Positions 8,501 through 16,015 of a DNA stretch of 64,000 bases are shown piece after piece; within the stretch, counting starts at the first letter, position 1, and the number at the start of each line of letters is the position of its first letter. The stretch comes from Arthrobacter bussei (lineage in GTDB: Bacteria > Actinomycetota > Actinomycetes > Actinomycetales > Micrococcaceae), in assembly GCF_009377195.2 (NCBI RefSeq), contig NZ_VJXX01000001.1, forward strand, positions 372,001 through 436,000, written 5' to 3'. Below the pieces are notes generated by a model that was given only the letters and a program-made list of their open reading frames with translations, searched no databases and was not told the DNA's origin. Both the position numbers and the translations under genes were made by a program.

Positions 8501-9651
8501 TCAGCCGCGCCATCGCGCAGTCGCTCGGTGCCACACCGGGCAGCACGCGGCGGGACGGACCATCCGGTGGGCCCGGACGCGGCGGCAGGGGCGGCGGCGG
8601 CAAGGCGGACGATCGACGGGGCACCGGGAGCACCGGTCCGCTCGGGCGTGACGACGTCCGCCACGGATCCGCGCGCACCGACGGCCGGGATACCCGGACA
8701 CCCGCATCGCGGGAAGCCTCCGAGGTCGCTACCGGAGCGATGAGGGGCGGGGTCGCCGTCGCGGAGGCACCCGCCGTGGCGGAGCGCACCGGGGAGAAGG
8801 CGTGGGTCTTCGGCAGCATCCAGCGCGAGGTCTCGCGGACGGTCGCCGGCCACCGCATCACGGGCTTCCCGGCACTCGTGGACGAAGGCGCCACCGTGGG
8901 TCTCCGGGTCTTCCCCACGCCGGGCGAGCAGGCCAGCGTGATGCGCGCCGGGGTAATCCGGCTCCTGTCCCTGCGCATCCCGAGTCCGGCGAAGTACGTG
9001 CTGGAGCACCTCAGCAACACCGAGAAGCTCACGTTCAGCCAGAACCCGCACGGGAGCGTCGCGGAACTCATCCGTGACTGCTCGCTGGCCGCGATCGACA
9101 AGCTCGTCCCCGAGGACCTGCCCTGGACCGAAGAGGCGTTCGATCGACTGTACGAGGAGGTGCGGGCCGAGCTGATCGACACGGTCTTCACCGTCACGGC
9201 CACCGTGGAGAAGATCCTCGCCAGTACGCGACGGATCCAGAAGCAGCTCCGGGGCACCACGAGCCTCGCGCTGATCACGGCCCTGAACGACATCCGCAGC
9301 CAACTGGAGCACCTCGTGTATCCGGGGTTCGTCGCGGCGACGGGGTACGCGCAACTCGCGCACCTGCCGCGCTATCTCCGGGCCATCGAGGTCCGTCTGG
9401 AGAAGCTGCCCACGAACGTCCAGCGTGACGGCATCGGCCTGGCGACGGTGCAGCGGTTGGAGGACGAGTACGACGACGCCGTCGCGTCCCTCGCGGCCGG
9501 GCGGCACCGGCCCGAGAGCCTCCGCCGCGTCCGCTGGATGACCGAGGAGCTACGCGTCAGCCTGTTCGCGCAGGACCTCGGTACCGCGTACTCCGTCTCG
9601 GAGAAGCGGATCAGGACGGCCCTGAACGAGGCGATGGCTGCCGCGCGGTAG
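5578..9651 (+). CDS. hrpA: ATP-dependent RNA helicase HrpA (DEAH box)
   Basis: This 1357-residue DEAH-box helicase has Walker A GETGSGKTT (residues 34-42), DEAH at 131-134, the ITSATID motif, the QRSGRSGR motif VI region, then helicase-associated/OB domains and the long HrpA-specific DUF3418 C-terminal region. ATG 5578 was chosen because the protein aligns from MALTISYPADLPV, and longer starts add unconserved residues. HrpA acts on RNA and in E. coli helps rescue stalled or collided ribosomes. Roughly residues 985-1065 form a Gly/Arg/Asp-rich low-complexity linker. A TAGACT box at 5561-5566 probably serves as its -10. Confidence 0.95.
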   Translation: MALTISYPADLPVSDRRADIMAAIAANQVTIIAGETGSGKTTQIPKMCLELGLAENGLIGHTQPRRLAARTVAERIAEELQVPLGEEVGYQVRFTGSVGRKTKIKLMTDGILLAEIQHDRMLRKYSTIIIDEAHERSLNIDFILGYLRRILPERPDLKVIITSATIDPERFAAHFAADAAVENTSPAPIIEVSGRTYPVEIRYRPLDQPPGGLDDGDGGADSELEEERDPLDAVCDAVDELSLEAPGDILVFFSGEREIRDAADALRARIQATQRLRGTEVLPLFARLSLEEQHRVFRPTGSHRRIVLATNVAETSLTVPGIKYVIDTGTARISRYSHRTKVQRLPIERVSQASANQRSGRSGRVSDGIAIRLYSEEDYASRRPFTEPEILRTSLAAVILQMAAMGVTRSPKDIAEFPFVEPPETKAINDGVALLRELGALKDDGGLSAVGRKLAQLPVDPRLGRMIVEAGARGAVKEVMVLAAALTIQDPRERPSADQPAKQQQAAEKHKRFVDENSDFTAYLNLWRYLQEKQDELSSTQFRKLCRAEFINYLRVREWQDLFQQLRQLAKPLGITLPAGPVDPVGLHEQIHVSLLSGLLSNIGLYDQRKREYAGARGTRFAVFPGSALFKKSPDWVMAAELVETSRLWARVVARIDPLWAEQVAPHLVKRTYSEPHWSRKMGSVMAYEKVTLYGVPIVPQRRINYGRIDREVARELFIRHALVEGDWKTHHTFFSRNQARLAEIEELENRLRRRDLRVDDETLFDFYDQRIGADVVSERHFDAWWKKTRHESPDLLDFDPEQLLADDATELDETAFPTVWHQAGFELPLTYEFSPLTPGAHDGVTVTIPVLFLNQLDPKPFRWQIPGQRVELVTALIKSLPKQVRKNFVPAPDVARSTVAALGSDFDPAGDDLETSLELALRRLRGHIIPPGSWNWSTVPAHLLMMFRIVDAEGRVLDESRDLEALKESLGPAVSRAIAQSLGATPGSTRRDGPSGGPGRGGRGGGGKADDRRGTGSTGPLGRDDVRHGSARTDGRDTRTPASREASEVATGAMRGGVAVAEAPAVAERTGEKAWVFGSIQREVSRTVAGHRITGFPALVDEGATVGLRVFPTPGEQASVMRAGVIRLLSLRIPSPAKYVLEHLSNTEKLTFSQNPHGSVAELIRDCSLAAIDKLVPEDLPWTEEAFDRLYEEVRAELIDTVFTVTATVEKILASTRRIQKQLRGTTSLALITALNDIRSQLEHLVYPGFVAATGYAQLAHLPRYLRAIEVRLEKLPTNVQRDGIGLATVQRLEDEYDDAVASLAAGRHRPESLRRVRWMTEELRVSLFAQDLGTAYSVSEKRIRTALNEAMAAAR

Positions 9652-9656
9652 GCCCG

Positions 9657-10082
9657 TCAAGCGGGGACCGATGCCCCGTGTCCGGCGTCGCGCAGCGCCT
9701 GGCGCAGGGTCTCGGCGTGCTGGTCCATCGCGTCCGGCTTCACCGCGAGGTCCACCTTCTTCACGTCGAAGTCCGCCGGTGACTGCGTGGGCCACACATG
9801 GACGTGCAGGTGCGGCACCTCGTAGCCCTCGAGGAGGACGCCGACGCGCTTCGCACCGAAAGCCGCCTGCTGCGCCTTCCCGATCGTCTGGGCGACCGCC
9901 ATCACCTTCGCGAGCGTGTCGGTGTCCGCTTCCAGCCAGTGCTCGATCTCCTGGCGGGGCACGACCAGCGTGTGGCCCGGCGTGATGGGCGCGATCGTCA
10001 GGAAGGCGACGACGTCGTCGTCCTGCCAGACGAAGCGGCCGGGGATCTCGCCGTTGATGATCTTCGTGAAGAGCGTGGTCAT
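9657..10082 (-). CDS. HIT family hydrolase
   Basis: This 141-residue protein carries the histidine-triad motif HLHVHVWP near its C-terminal half and the typical N-terminus beginning TLFTKIINGEIPGR with DDDVVAFLTIAPITPGHTLVVP. HIT proteins bind nucleotides and hydrolyse phosphoramidates or dinucleoside polyphosphates in the cytoplasm. ATG 10082 follows an AGGAG ribosome-binding site; an upstream in-frame extension is poorly supported. The gene is convergent with hrpA, only 5 bases from its stop. The exact substrate cannot be assigned. Confidence 0.92.
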   Translation of the reverse strand: MTTLFTKIINGEIPGRFVWQDDDVVAFLTIAPITPGHTLVVPRQEIEHWLEADTDTLAKVMAVAQTIGKAQQAAFGAKRVGVLLEGYEVPHLHVHVWPTQSPADFDVKKVDLAVKPDAMDQHAETLRQALRDAGHGASVPA

Positions 10083-10250
10083 GGGGACTCCTGGTGGTGC
10101 GGCGGTCGGGGCACTGCCCTGGCGCTCCGGCAGGCGGACGGGACCGCGCAGCGGCGGTGGGGCGGGGCGTCCCGGGTTCATACGGAGGACGCTACCGCGC
10201 GGTGCAGCTGCGATCCACCATGCGGGACGCGGCACGGCCGGGGGTCGACC

Positions 10251-10336
10251 GTGCTGCGGTGTCATGCTCCGGCGTCGTGCTGCGGTGTCATGCTCCGGCG
10301 TCGTGCTGCGGTGTCATGCTCCGGCGTCGTGCTGCG
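10251..10336. repeat. 26-bp tandem repeats, three copies plus a partial fourth
   Basis: Three identical 26-base units, each starting GTGCTGCGGTGTCATGCTCC, run from 10251 to 10328. Eight bases of a fourth follow. There are no spacers, so this is a minisatellite-like array and not CRISPR. It lies in the roughly 400-bp gap between the HIT gene and the sulfurtransferase gene, which otherwise holds no convincing gene. Confidence 0.95.
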
Positions 10337-10390
10337 CCGTCCCGTCCGTCCCGTCCGTCCCGTCCGTCCCGTCCGTCCCGTCCGTCCCGA
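10337..10390. repeat. 9-bp tandem repeats, six copies
   Basis: Six copies of CCGTCCCGT, the last ending in A, directly follow the 26-bp array. Reading through either strand gives only low-complexity peptide such as DGT repeats. This is likely a length-variable locus. Confidence 0.95.
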
Positions 10391-10405
10391 CGACGCGGGA
10401 AGGAA

Positions 10406-10445
10406 CGGGAGGAGTGGGTGCCACCGTCGGCACCCACTCCTCCCG
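10406..10445 (-). terminator. 17-bp perfect hairpin downstream of the sulfurtransferase
   Basis: Arms CGGGAGGAGTGGGTGCC and GGCACCCACTCCTCCCG pair perfectly across a 6-base loop. The hairpin lies about 40 bases past the stop of the minus-strand sulfurtransferase. There is no U tract, so it may act as a weak terminator or a 3'-end stabiliser. Confidence 0.65.
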
Positions 10446-10486
10446 GTCCTCGCTGGCCGCGCTGGTCCGCCCTGCTCCGCCCGCCG

Positions 10487-11314
10487 TCAGGCGCCCGTGG
10501 CGACCGGAAGCCCCTCCGTGGTCGACCACTGCGACCACGAGCCGGGGAACAGTGCGGCGTCGATACCCGCGATCTCGAGCGCGGCGATCTGGTGGGCGGC
10601 GGTGATCCCGGATCCGCAGTAGACGGCGACCCTCCCCCGGTCGGCGCCCAGGGCACCGAAGCGGCGGCGGAGCTCCGACACCGGCCGGAAGCGCCGGTCC
10701 TCGCCGAGGTTCTCGGTCGTCGGAGCGCTGACGGCACCCGGGATGTGGCCCGCCCGGGGGTCGATCGGTTCCAGCTCGCCCCGGAAGCGCTCCGCGGCGC
10801 GGGCATCGAGGAGCACGTCGACCAGTGCCGCATCCACGAGGTCCGGCACGTCGACCACCGGCATCTGCCCCGCGGAGAGATGCACGTTCCCCACGCAGTG
10901 GCGCTCCTCCCCGCCCTCGACGTCGAACCCAGCGGCACGCCAGGCGGTCAGACCTCCGTCGAGCAGGCTGACGGAGGTGAAGCCCGCGTCCCGCAGGAGC
11001 CACCACAGCCGGGCGGCCGCGAGGTTCCCGGACTCGTCGTAGGCAACCACGGTGTCGCCGTCGTTGAGTCCCCACTGGCGCGCAGCTTCCTGCAGTGCGT
11101 CGGCGTCCGGAAGCGGATGGCGGCCGAGGCCGGGCCCGCCGGGTGCGCACAGCTGTGTCTCCAGGTCCACGAACACGGCACCGGGTATGTGGGCTGCGCG
11201 GTAGTGCTCGTGTCCATGGGGGTCACCCAGGGACCAGCGCACATCGAGCAGGATCGTCTGCGCGCCGGAGGTCATCCGGTCCTGCAGGTCCTGCACATCC
11301 ATCAGAGTCTTCAT
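10487..11314 (-). CDS. sseA: 3-mercaptopyruvate/thiosulfate sulfurtransferase
   Basis: This 275-residue protein has two tandem rhodanese domains. The N-terminal domain is inactive (ILLDVRWSLGDPHGHEHYRAAH). The C-terminal domain carries the active-site loop YCGSGITAAH with the catalytic Cys. The CGSG(V/I)TA loop is typical of 3-mercaptopyruvate sulfurtransferases rather than classical thiosulfate rhodaneses. It transfers sulfane sulfur to thiol or cyanide acceptors in the cytoplasm. ATG 11314 follows AGGAGA. It is divergent from the cysteine desulfhydrase gene, suggesting joint work in cysteine-derived sulfur and H2S metabolism. Confidence 0.88.
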   Translation of the reverse strand: MKTLMDVQDLQDRMTSGAQTILLDVRWSLGDPHGHEHYRAAHIPGAVFVDLETQLCAPGGPGLGRHPLPDADALQEAARQWGLNDGDTVVAYDESGNLAAARLWWLLRDAGFTSVSLLDGGLTAWRAAGFDVEGGEERHCVGNVHLSAGQMPVVDVPDLVDAALVDVLLDARAAERFRGELEPIDPRAGHIPGAVSAPTTENLGEDRRFRPVSELRRRFGALGADRGRVAVYCGSGITAAHQIAALEIAGIDAALFPGSWSQWSTTEGLPVATGA

Positions 11315-11452
11315 CGAGATCTCCTGTCGGGACGGGCGACCGGACCTGCGGTGGTCACCGCGGCCGGTCCTGATGCAGGCCAGTCCACCACACCGCCGTC
11401 CCCGCTCCAAGAACCCCACGCCGGACCATCAGGACGGCCGTGGCACGGCTTG

Positions 11453-11464
11453 TAGGCTGGCATC
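11453..11464 (+). promoter_or_regulatory. Leaderless promoter of the cysteine desulfhydrase gene
   Basis: TAGGCT (11453-11458) ends six bases before ATG 11465. No ribosome-binding site lies between them, which supports a leaderless mRNA. Confidence 0.5.
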
Positions 11465-12553
11465 ATGCCCAGGTTCAGCGCCGCCGACAGATCGTGGTCC
11501 GACGACGCCGTGCGCCGCATCGAGGCGGACGGCAACCGCTCCGCGGACACGCATCTGTTCGCCGTCCCCCTCCCCGAGGAATGGGGCGTCCAGGTCTACC
11601 TCAAGGACGAGTCGACGCACCGCACGGGCAGCCTCAAGCACCGTCTCGCCCGGTCCCTGTTCCTGTTCGGCCTGGTCAATGGCTGGATCACGGAGGGGAC
11701 CACCATCGTCGAGGCCTCCAGCGGCTCCACCGCGGTCTCCGAGGCCTACTTCGCGCAGCTCCTCGGCCTCCCGTTCGTCGCCGTGATGACGGCGACCACG
11801 AGCCGCGAGAAGATCGCCCTGATCGAGCAGTACGGCGGCACCTGCCGGTTCGTCGAGCACGCCTCGGACGTGTACGCCGTCGCCGAGACGGTCGCCCGCG
11901 AGACGGGCGGACACTACATGGACCAGTTCACCTATGCGGAGCGTGCCACCGACTGGCGCGGGAACAACAACATCGCCGAGTCCATCTTCGACCAGCTCTC
12001 CCTCGAACCGCACCCGCTGCCCGCGTGGATCGTGGTGGGAGCGGGCACGGGTGGCACGAGCGCCACGATCGGGCGATACCTGCGCTACCACCGCCACCCC
12101 ACGCGGCTGGCCGTCGTCGACCCGGAGGGGTCGGCGTTCTACCCGGCGTGGGCGCACCCGGGATCGACGCCCGGCGGGCGTCCGTCACGCATCGAGGGGA
12201 TCGGCAGGCCGCGCCCGGAACCGAGCTTCGTCCCCTCCGTGATCGACGCGATGATCCAGGTACCGGATGCGGCCTCGGTCGCCGCGGCCCGGCATCTGCG
12301 GGCGCTCACGGGTCTGCACGCCGGCCCGTCCACCGGGACGAATCTCTGGGGAGTCTGGCAGCTCGTGGCCGACCTCGTGGCCGACGGGCGGACGGGGAGC
12401 ATCGTGTCCCTGATGTGCGACTCCGGTGACCGGTACGCGGCGACGTACGACGACGACGCCTGGCTCATGCGCAAGGGCCTGGACCCCGCGGCACCGGCAG
12501 CCGTGCTGGAATCGTTCTTCGCCACAGGCCGGTGGGCGCACGACGCGCCCTGA
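11465..12553 (+). CDS. cds1: PLP-dependent L-cysteine desulfhydrase, Cds1-type
   Basis: This 362-residue fold-type II PLP enzyme resembles cysteine synthase. The PLP lysine lies in the segment TGSLKHRLA, the substrate loop is [13 protein letters not shown], and the phosphate-binding loop is [15 protein letters not shown]. The overall arrangement, including NNNIAESIF and a long C-terminal region, matches the actinobacterial Cds1 group (M. tuberculosis Rv3684). Those enzymes cleave cysteine to H2S, pyruvate and ammonia. A cysteine synthase-like role is the main alternative. The divergent sulfurtransferase supports a sulfur-metabolism role. Confidence 0.78.
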   Translation: MPRFSAADRSWSDDAVRRIEADGNRSADTHLFAVPLPEEWGVQVYLKDESTHRTGSLKHRLARSLFLFGLVNGWITEGTTIVEASSGSTAVSEAYFAQLLGLPFVAVMTATTSREKIALIEQYGGTCRFVEHASDVYAVAETVARETGGHYMDQFTYAERATDWRGNNNIAESIFDQLSLEPHPLPAWIVVGAGTGGTSATIGRYLRYHRHPTRLAVVDPEGSAFYPAWAHPGSTPGGRPSRIEGIGRPRPEPSFVPSVIDAMIQVPDAASVAAARHLRALTGLHAGPSTGTNLWGVWQLVADLVADGRTGSIVSLMCDSGDRYAATYDDDAWLMRKGLDPAAPAAVLESFFATGRWAHDAP

Positions 12554-12577
12554 GGGACACGCACGGGCCTGCCTCCG

Positions 12578-13237
12578 TCAGACCTCGACGCTCTCCCGCA
12601 CGTCGAGGTGGCGGAACTCGGTGCCGTAGGGCGCTCCCAGCCGGGTGACCTGGCCCTCGACCATGCCGAGGCCTGCCTCGTTCAGGAGCCCGTCATGGAT
12701 CTGGTAGGCACGGGCCGCCCGCACGGACGTCACGAAATCCACCACCTCGGACAGCTTGGACCAGGGCGCATGCACCGGGACGAGGAGCGTCTGGACCCCG
12801 ATGCCGTCGGGGACGATCAGCGAGTCGCCGGGATGGTAGACGGATTCGCCGATCAAATAGCCGACGTTGGCGATCATCGGGATGACGGGATGGATCAGCG
12901 CATGCTGCCCCCCGTAGGTCCTGACGGGGAAGCCGGCCGCAGTGAACTCCTCACCACCACGCACGGCGTGGACGCGCTCCGCCGAGCCCTCCCCCAGCGC
13001 CGCGACCACTGCGTCCGCTGCCGACTGCGGCGCCCAGAGCTCGATCCCCTGATCGGCCTGCAGGACCGCCACCACGCGGTCCAGCGCGATGTGGTCGGGG
13101 TGCTCGTGGGTGATCAGCACAGCGGTGGCACCCTGCAGCGCCTCCTCGACCTCCGAGAAGGTGCCGGGGTCGACGACGAGGACGGCGCCGTCCTGCTCGA
13201 ACCGGACGCACGAGTGGGAGTACTTGGTGAGCTTCAT
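12578..13237 (-). CDS. MBL-fold (UlaG-like) metal-dependent hydrolase
   Basis: This 219-residue protein is a minimal metallo-beta-lactamase fold. It has the metal motif THEHPDHI near residue 43, an early SHSCVRF histidine, the YHPGDS metal-bridging Asp and a late QIHDGLL histidine. This small, UlaG-like family is mostly uncharacterised, and possible activities include lactone or phosphodiester hydrolysis. Its start at 13237 lies 79 bases from the divergent zur gene, so the two share a promoter region. No specific substrate can be inferred. Confidence 0.85.
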   Translation of the reverse strand: MKLTKYSHSCVRFEQDGAVLVVDPGTFSEVEEALQGATAVLITHEHPDHIALDRVVAVLQADQGIELWAPQSAADAVVAALGEGSAERVHAVRGGEEFTAAGFPVRTYGGQHALIHPVIPMIANVGYLIGESVYHPGDSLIVPDGIGVQTLLVPVHAPWSKLSEVVDFVTSVRAARAYQIHDGLLNEAGLGMVEGQVTRLGAPYGTEFRHLDVRESVEV

Positions 13238-13262
13238 GGCCTCAGACTACTCGCGCCCACGC

Positions 13263-13271
13263 TGATAATCT
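13263..13271 (+). promoter_or_regulatory. zur promoter -10 with possible Zur half-site
   Basis: TAATCT (13266-13271) is a good -10 box about 45 bases before the zur start. It overlaps TGATAATC (13263-13270), identical to half of the palindromic Zur consensus. The other half-site is poorly matched (TTGACTC), so autoregulation is only a suggestion. Confidence 0.3.
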
Positions 13272-13316
13272 TGACTCTGGTCCAGGGCACCGGAGTGCCC
13301 GCGGGAAGGGTAGGAC

Positions 13317-13847
13317 ATGACGCCTGAGGCGACATCCGAGGCAGCGCGGAACGCTGCTCACGAGCAGGGACCGCGCACGGCGCGAAACACCGGGACGGGC
13401 ACGGGATCGGACGCCGGGACCGCTCCGACCGGCCGAAAGGCCCCCGAGCAACGGGTGACGCGCCAGCGGCGTGCCGTGAGCGCGGCGCTGGACGAGCTCG
13501 ACGACTTCCTGAGCACGCAGGAGCTCCACCGGCTGCTGCACGACCGCGGCGAGTCGGTCTCCCTGGCCACCACCTACCGCATCCTCCAGTCCATGGCCGA
13601 CGACGGCGTGGTGGACGTCCTGCGGAACGGTGACAACGAAGCGGTGTACCGGCGCTGCGCCGTCGAGCATCACCATCACCACCTGCTCTGCAGGAACTGC
13701 GGCAGGACCGTCGAGATCGAAGCCCCCGCCGTCGAGCAGTGGGCCACGCGGATCGCGGCCGAGCACGGCTTCACGGATGCCGCCCACACGGTGGAGATCT
13801 ACGGACTCTGCCCCGAGTGCACGGCTGCCGCAGCCGGCGTCCGGTAG
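13317..13847 (+). CDS. zur: Fur-family regulator, probably Zur
   Basis: This 176-residue Fur-family repressor has an extended hydrophilic N-terminus (about 40 residues), a winged helix (VTRQRRAVSAALDEL and SLATTYRILQSM), and a metal region EHHHHHLLCRNCG. The two CxxC pairs (CRNC and CPEC) form the structural zinc site. Zur binds zinc and then represses zinc-uptake genes. Assignment to Zur rather than Fur rests on the ZnuABC operon 1.2 kb downstream and on the sequence around CRNCGRTVEIEAP. ATG 13317 follows GGAAGGG with good spacing. Confidence 0.83.
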   Translation: MTPEATSEAARNAAHEQGPRTARNTGTGTGSDAGTAPTGRKAPEQRVTRQRRAVSAALDELDDFLSTQELHRLLHDRGESVSLATTYRILQSMADDGVVDVLRNGDNEAVYRRCAVEHHHHHLLCRNCGRTVEIEAPAVEQWATRIAAEHGFTDAAHTVEIYGLCPECTAAAAGVR

Positions 13848-13937
13848 GCGTCGGGACGTCAGCGCGACCCGACAGCGCGCCCCGGGGTGTCGGCATCGGG
13901 CGGAGATCAGCCCACCGACCGTGTCGGAGCCGTCGAT

Positions 13938-13949
13938 TATCCTTGAACG
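13938..13949 (+). promoter_or_regulatory. Leaderless promoter of the first MarR gene
   Basis: TATCCT (13938-13943) ends six bases before GTG 13950, which is followed directly by ATG 13953. No Shine-Dalgarno sequence is present. Confidence 0.45.
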
Positions 13950-14504
13950 GTGATGTCCCCCGACACTCCCGGCCCGAGCGGCGACCGCCCGCAGTCCCCC
14001 GCGGACAGCGGTCCTGTCGACGCAGGTGAACTCGCGGACCTGATCGAGGCCGTCCGCCGGTACCGCGATGCCGAAGGCTTCATGCGTGGCACGAGCAGGG
14101 ATTCGATGCATCTCGGGAAGACGGACATGACGGCCCTCCGCCTGATGCTCCGGGCCGGCCGGACCGGCACGCCGCTCAGCGCAGCGGCACTGGCACGTCA
14201 GCTCGAGATCTCCACGGCCGCCACCACGGTCCTCGTCGACCGGCTCGAGAAGAGCGGCCACGCCGAACGCCGTCGCAGCGCCACCGATCGTCGGGCCATC
14301 GAGATCTGGCCCACGGCGACCACCGACGACGAGGTGCGGTCCACCATGGGCGTGCTCCATGAACGGATGATGGGTGTCGCCGCGGCCCTGCCCGCCCGGG
14401 ACTGCGCCACGATCCACCGGTTCCTCACCCGGCTCGGCGTCGCCATGTCCGGCATGATCATGGCGGACGGTGTGGTGCCTGCTCTCCCGCGCCAGGACGC
14501 CTGA
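13950..14504 (+). CDS. MarR-family transcriptional regulator
   Basis: This 184-residue winged-helix protein has the MarR recognition region LSAAALARQLEISTAATTVLVDRLEKSGHAERR and the wing SATDRRAIEI. Start codons GTG 13950 and ATG 13953 are adjacent, and the leaderless promoter favours GTG. MarR proteins are dimeric repressors responding to phenolics, oxidants or antibiotics. A second MarR gene of the same organisation follows 73 bases later, with a similar N-terminal helix (VRRYRDAEG versus LRAYRNVES), so the pair probably arose by duplication. No target is evident. Confidence 0.85.
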   Translation: MMSPDTPGPSGDRPQSPADSGPVDAGELADLIEAVRRYRDAEGFMRGTSRDSMHLGKTDMTALRLMLRAGRTGTPLSAAALARQLEISTAATTVLVDRLEKSGHAERRRSATDRRAIEIWPTATTDDEVRSTMGVLHERMMGVAAALPARDCATIHRFLTRLGVAMSGMIMADGVVPALPRQDA

Positions 14505-14548
14505 GCGTCGAACGAGCAGCAGGCGGTCCCGGTTCATACCTAGAGAGA

Positions 14549-14577
14549 TTGACTACTAGATGGTCTAAACTGTCACC
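14549..14577 (+). promoter_or_regulatory. Promoter and candidate MarR operator
   Basis: TAAACT (14566-14571) ends six bases before ATG 14578. The bases around it form an imperfect palindrome centred on TAGA-TGG-TCTA, with outer GAC and GTC. An operator spanning the -10 box of its own regulator gene would be typical of MarR autorepression. Confidence 0.4.
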
Positions 14578-15117
14578 ATGAAACCTTCGGACGCACGGCA
14601 GGGAGCAGGATACTGGTACCCGCCGTCGGGAGAAGGAACCACCGCAGAGGCCGCGACGGGCGTCGACGTCCTGAACGCCCTGCGCGCGTACCGCAACGTG
14701 GAGAGCGGCCTCCGGCGACGCCTCAGCCAGCGACTCAGCATCAACGAGACGGACCTCGGAGCCCTGCGCTACCTGCTCTCCGTCTGGCACAGGGACCAGG
14801 GCGCGAGTCCGAAGGACCTCGCACTCGCGCTGGGAATCTCGAGTGCGTCCACCACGCTCGTGATCGACAGGCTGGAGAAGGCCGGGTTCATCCGTCGTCG
14901 CCGGCACCCGGTCGATCGCCGGGCCGTGATCCTCGAGCCCGGCGAGCGCGCCACCGACGAGTTCCGCTCGGCCTTCGACATCGAGAAGCGGGGCGTCCTG
15001 GCGGCAGCGGACGGACTGACCAGCGAGGAGACCGAGACGGTCACGCGCTTCCTCCGCAGCATGGAGCAGGCGATCGCGGACGCCGTCAGCCAACCGGAGC
15101 GCTCGCAGGACGCCTGA
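14578..15117 (+). CDS. MarR-family transcriptional regulator
   Basis: This 179-residue MarR protein has the helix-turn-helix SPKDLALALGISSASTTLVIDRLEKAGFIRR and wing HPVDRRAVIL. It resembles the preceding regulator in length and architecture. Its 3' end overlaps the convergent znuB gene by 32 bases, so transcription of one could interfere with the other. Effector and targets are unknown. The leaderless start and the palindrome over the -10 box suggest self-regulation. Confidence 0.87.
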   Translation: MKPSDARQGAGYWYPPSGEGTTAEAATGVDVLNALRAYRNVESGLRRRLSQRLSINETDLGALRYLLSVWHRDQGASPKDLALALGISSASTTLVIDRLEKAGFIRRRRHPVDRRAVILEPGERATDEFRSAFDIEKRGVLAAADGLTSEETETVTRFLRSMEQAIADAVSQPERSQDA

Positions 15118-16012
15118 CTCCCCTGCCCGGCTCCGTGCCCGCCGGACCCGCCGTGCCCCGCCGGGATCCCCGCCGCGATCTCCTCGACGAGATGACACGG
15201 CACGCGAGGTAGATGGCGAAAGAGATCGTCGTGACGTACGGGCTGATGGGGATGCGTCCGCCCAGGGCGAGGAGGATTCCGCCCACCACCGAGACGCAGG
15301 CGAAGGTCACGCTGAGCAGCACCACGAGGCCGGGAGCCGAGGTGACCTTGAGGGCGGCGGCTGCAGGCGTGATGAGCAGGGCCAGCACCAGGAGCGCCCC
15401 GACCACCTGGATGGACAGGGCCACCGAGACCCCGAGCAGCACCATGAAGAGGATCGACAACCCGCGGACGGGTACGCCGCGTGCCTCGGCGAGATCCGCG
15501 TCCGCGCTGGCGAAGGTCAGGGGACGCCAGATGGCGGCCAGTGCGATCATCACGACGACGGCGCAGCCGACCAGGAGATTCAGCTGCACATCGTCGACGG
15601 AGACGATCTGACCGGTCAGCAGTCCGAACTTGTTGGCCGCCCTCCCCTCGTAGAGCGCGAGGAAGAGGATGCCGAGCCCCAGACCGAACGGCATCACGAC
15701 GCCGATGATCGAATTGCGGTCGCGTGCTCGGATGCCCATGAGGCCCAGGGTGAGCGCGGCCAGGACGGACCCGACGAGGGAACCCGCCACCACGTTCGCT
15801 CCGACCAGCAGGGCGAAGGCGGCTCCGGCGAAGGACAGCTCGGCGATCCCGTGCACGGCGAACGCGAGGTCACGCATCATCACGAAGGTGCCGATGAGTC
15901 CGCCGAGCAGGCCCAGCACGGCTCCCGCGATCAGTGAGTTCCTGACGAGCGGGAGGAGCTGGGCGTAGTTGTCGAAGGTGAAGACGGCGCTGATGACGTC
16001 CTGGAGGTCCAT
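15086..16012 (-). CDS. znuB: Zinc ABC transporter permease ZnuB
   Basis: This 308-residue ABC-3 family permease has about eight membrane helices. Conserved segments include LGGLIGTFVMMRDLAFAVHGIAELSFAGAA and GVVMPFGLGLGILF. It forms the membrane channel of the importer with ZnuC and ZnuA, and starts 3 bases after the znuC stop. The last 35 residues are an Arg/Gly/Pro-rich tail that runs past the stop of the convergent MarR gene; it is likely disordered and may vary between strains. Confidence 0.9.
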   Translation of the reverse strand: MDLQDVISAVFTFDNYAQLLPLVRNSLIAGAVLGLLGGLIGTFVMMRDLAFAVHGIAELSFAGAAFALLVGANVVAGSLVGSVLAALTLGLMGIRARDRNSIIGVVMPFGLGLGILFLALYEGRAANKFGLLTGQIVSVDDVQLNLLVGCAVVVMIALAAIWRPLTFASADADLAEARGVPVRGLSILFMVLLGVSVALSIQVVGALLVLALLITPAAAALKVTSAPGLVVLLSVTFACVSVVGGILLALGGRIPISPYVTTISFAIYLACRVISSRRSRRGSRRGTAGPAGTEPGRGVRRPASAPVG

Positions 16013-16015
16013 GGT

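Noticed and set aside
10100-10265. N-terminal extension of the HIT protein to 202 residues
   Set aside because: The extension is Pro/Arg-rich, unconserved, and the AGGAG site sits before ATG 10082.
10251-10390. Possible CRISPR array
   Set aside because: The repeats are directly adjacent with no spacers and there are no cas genes.
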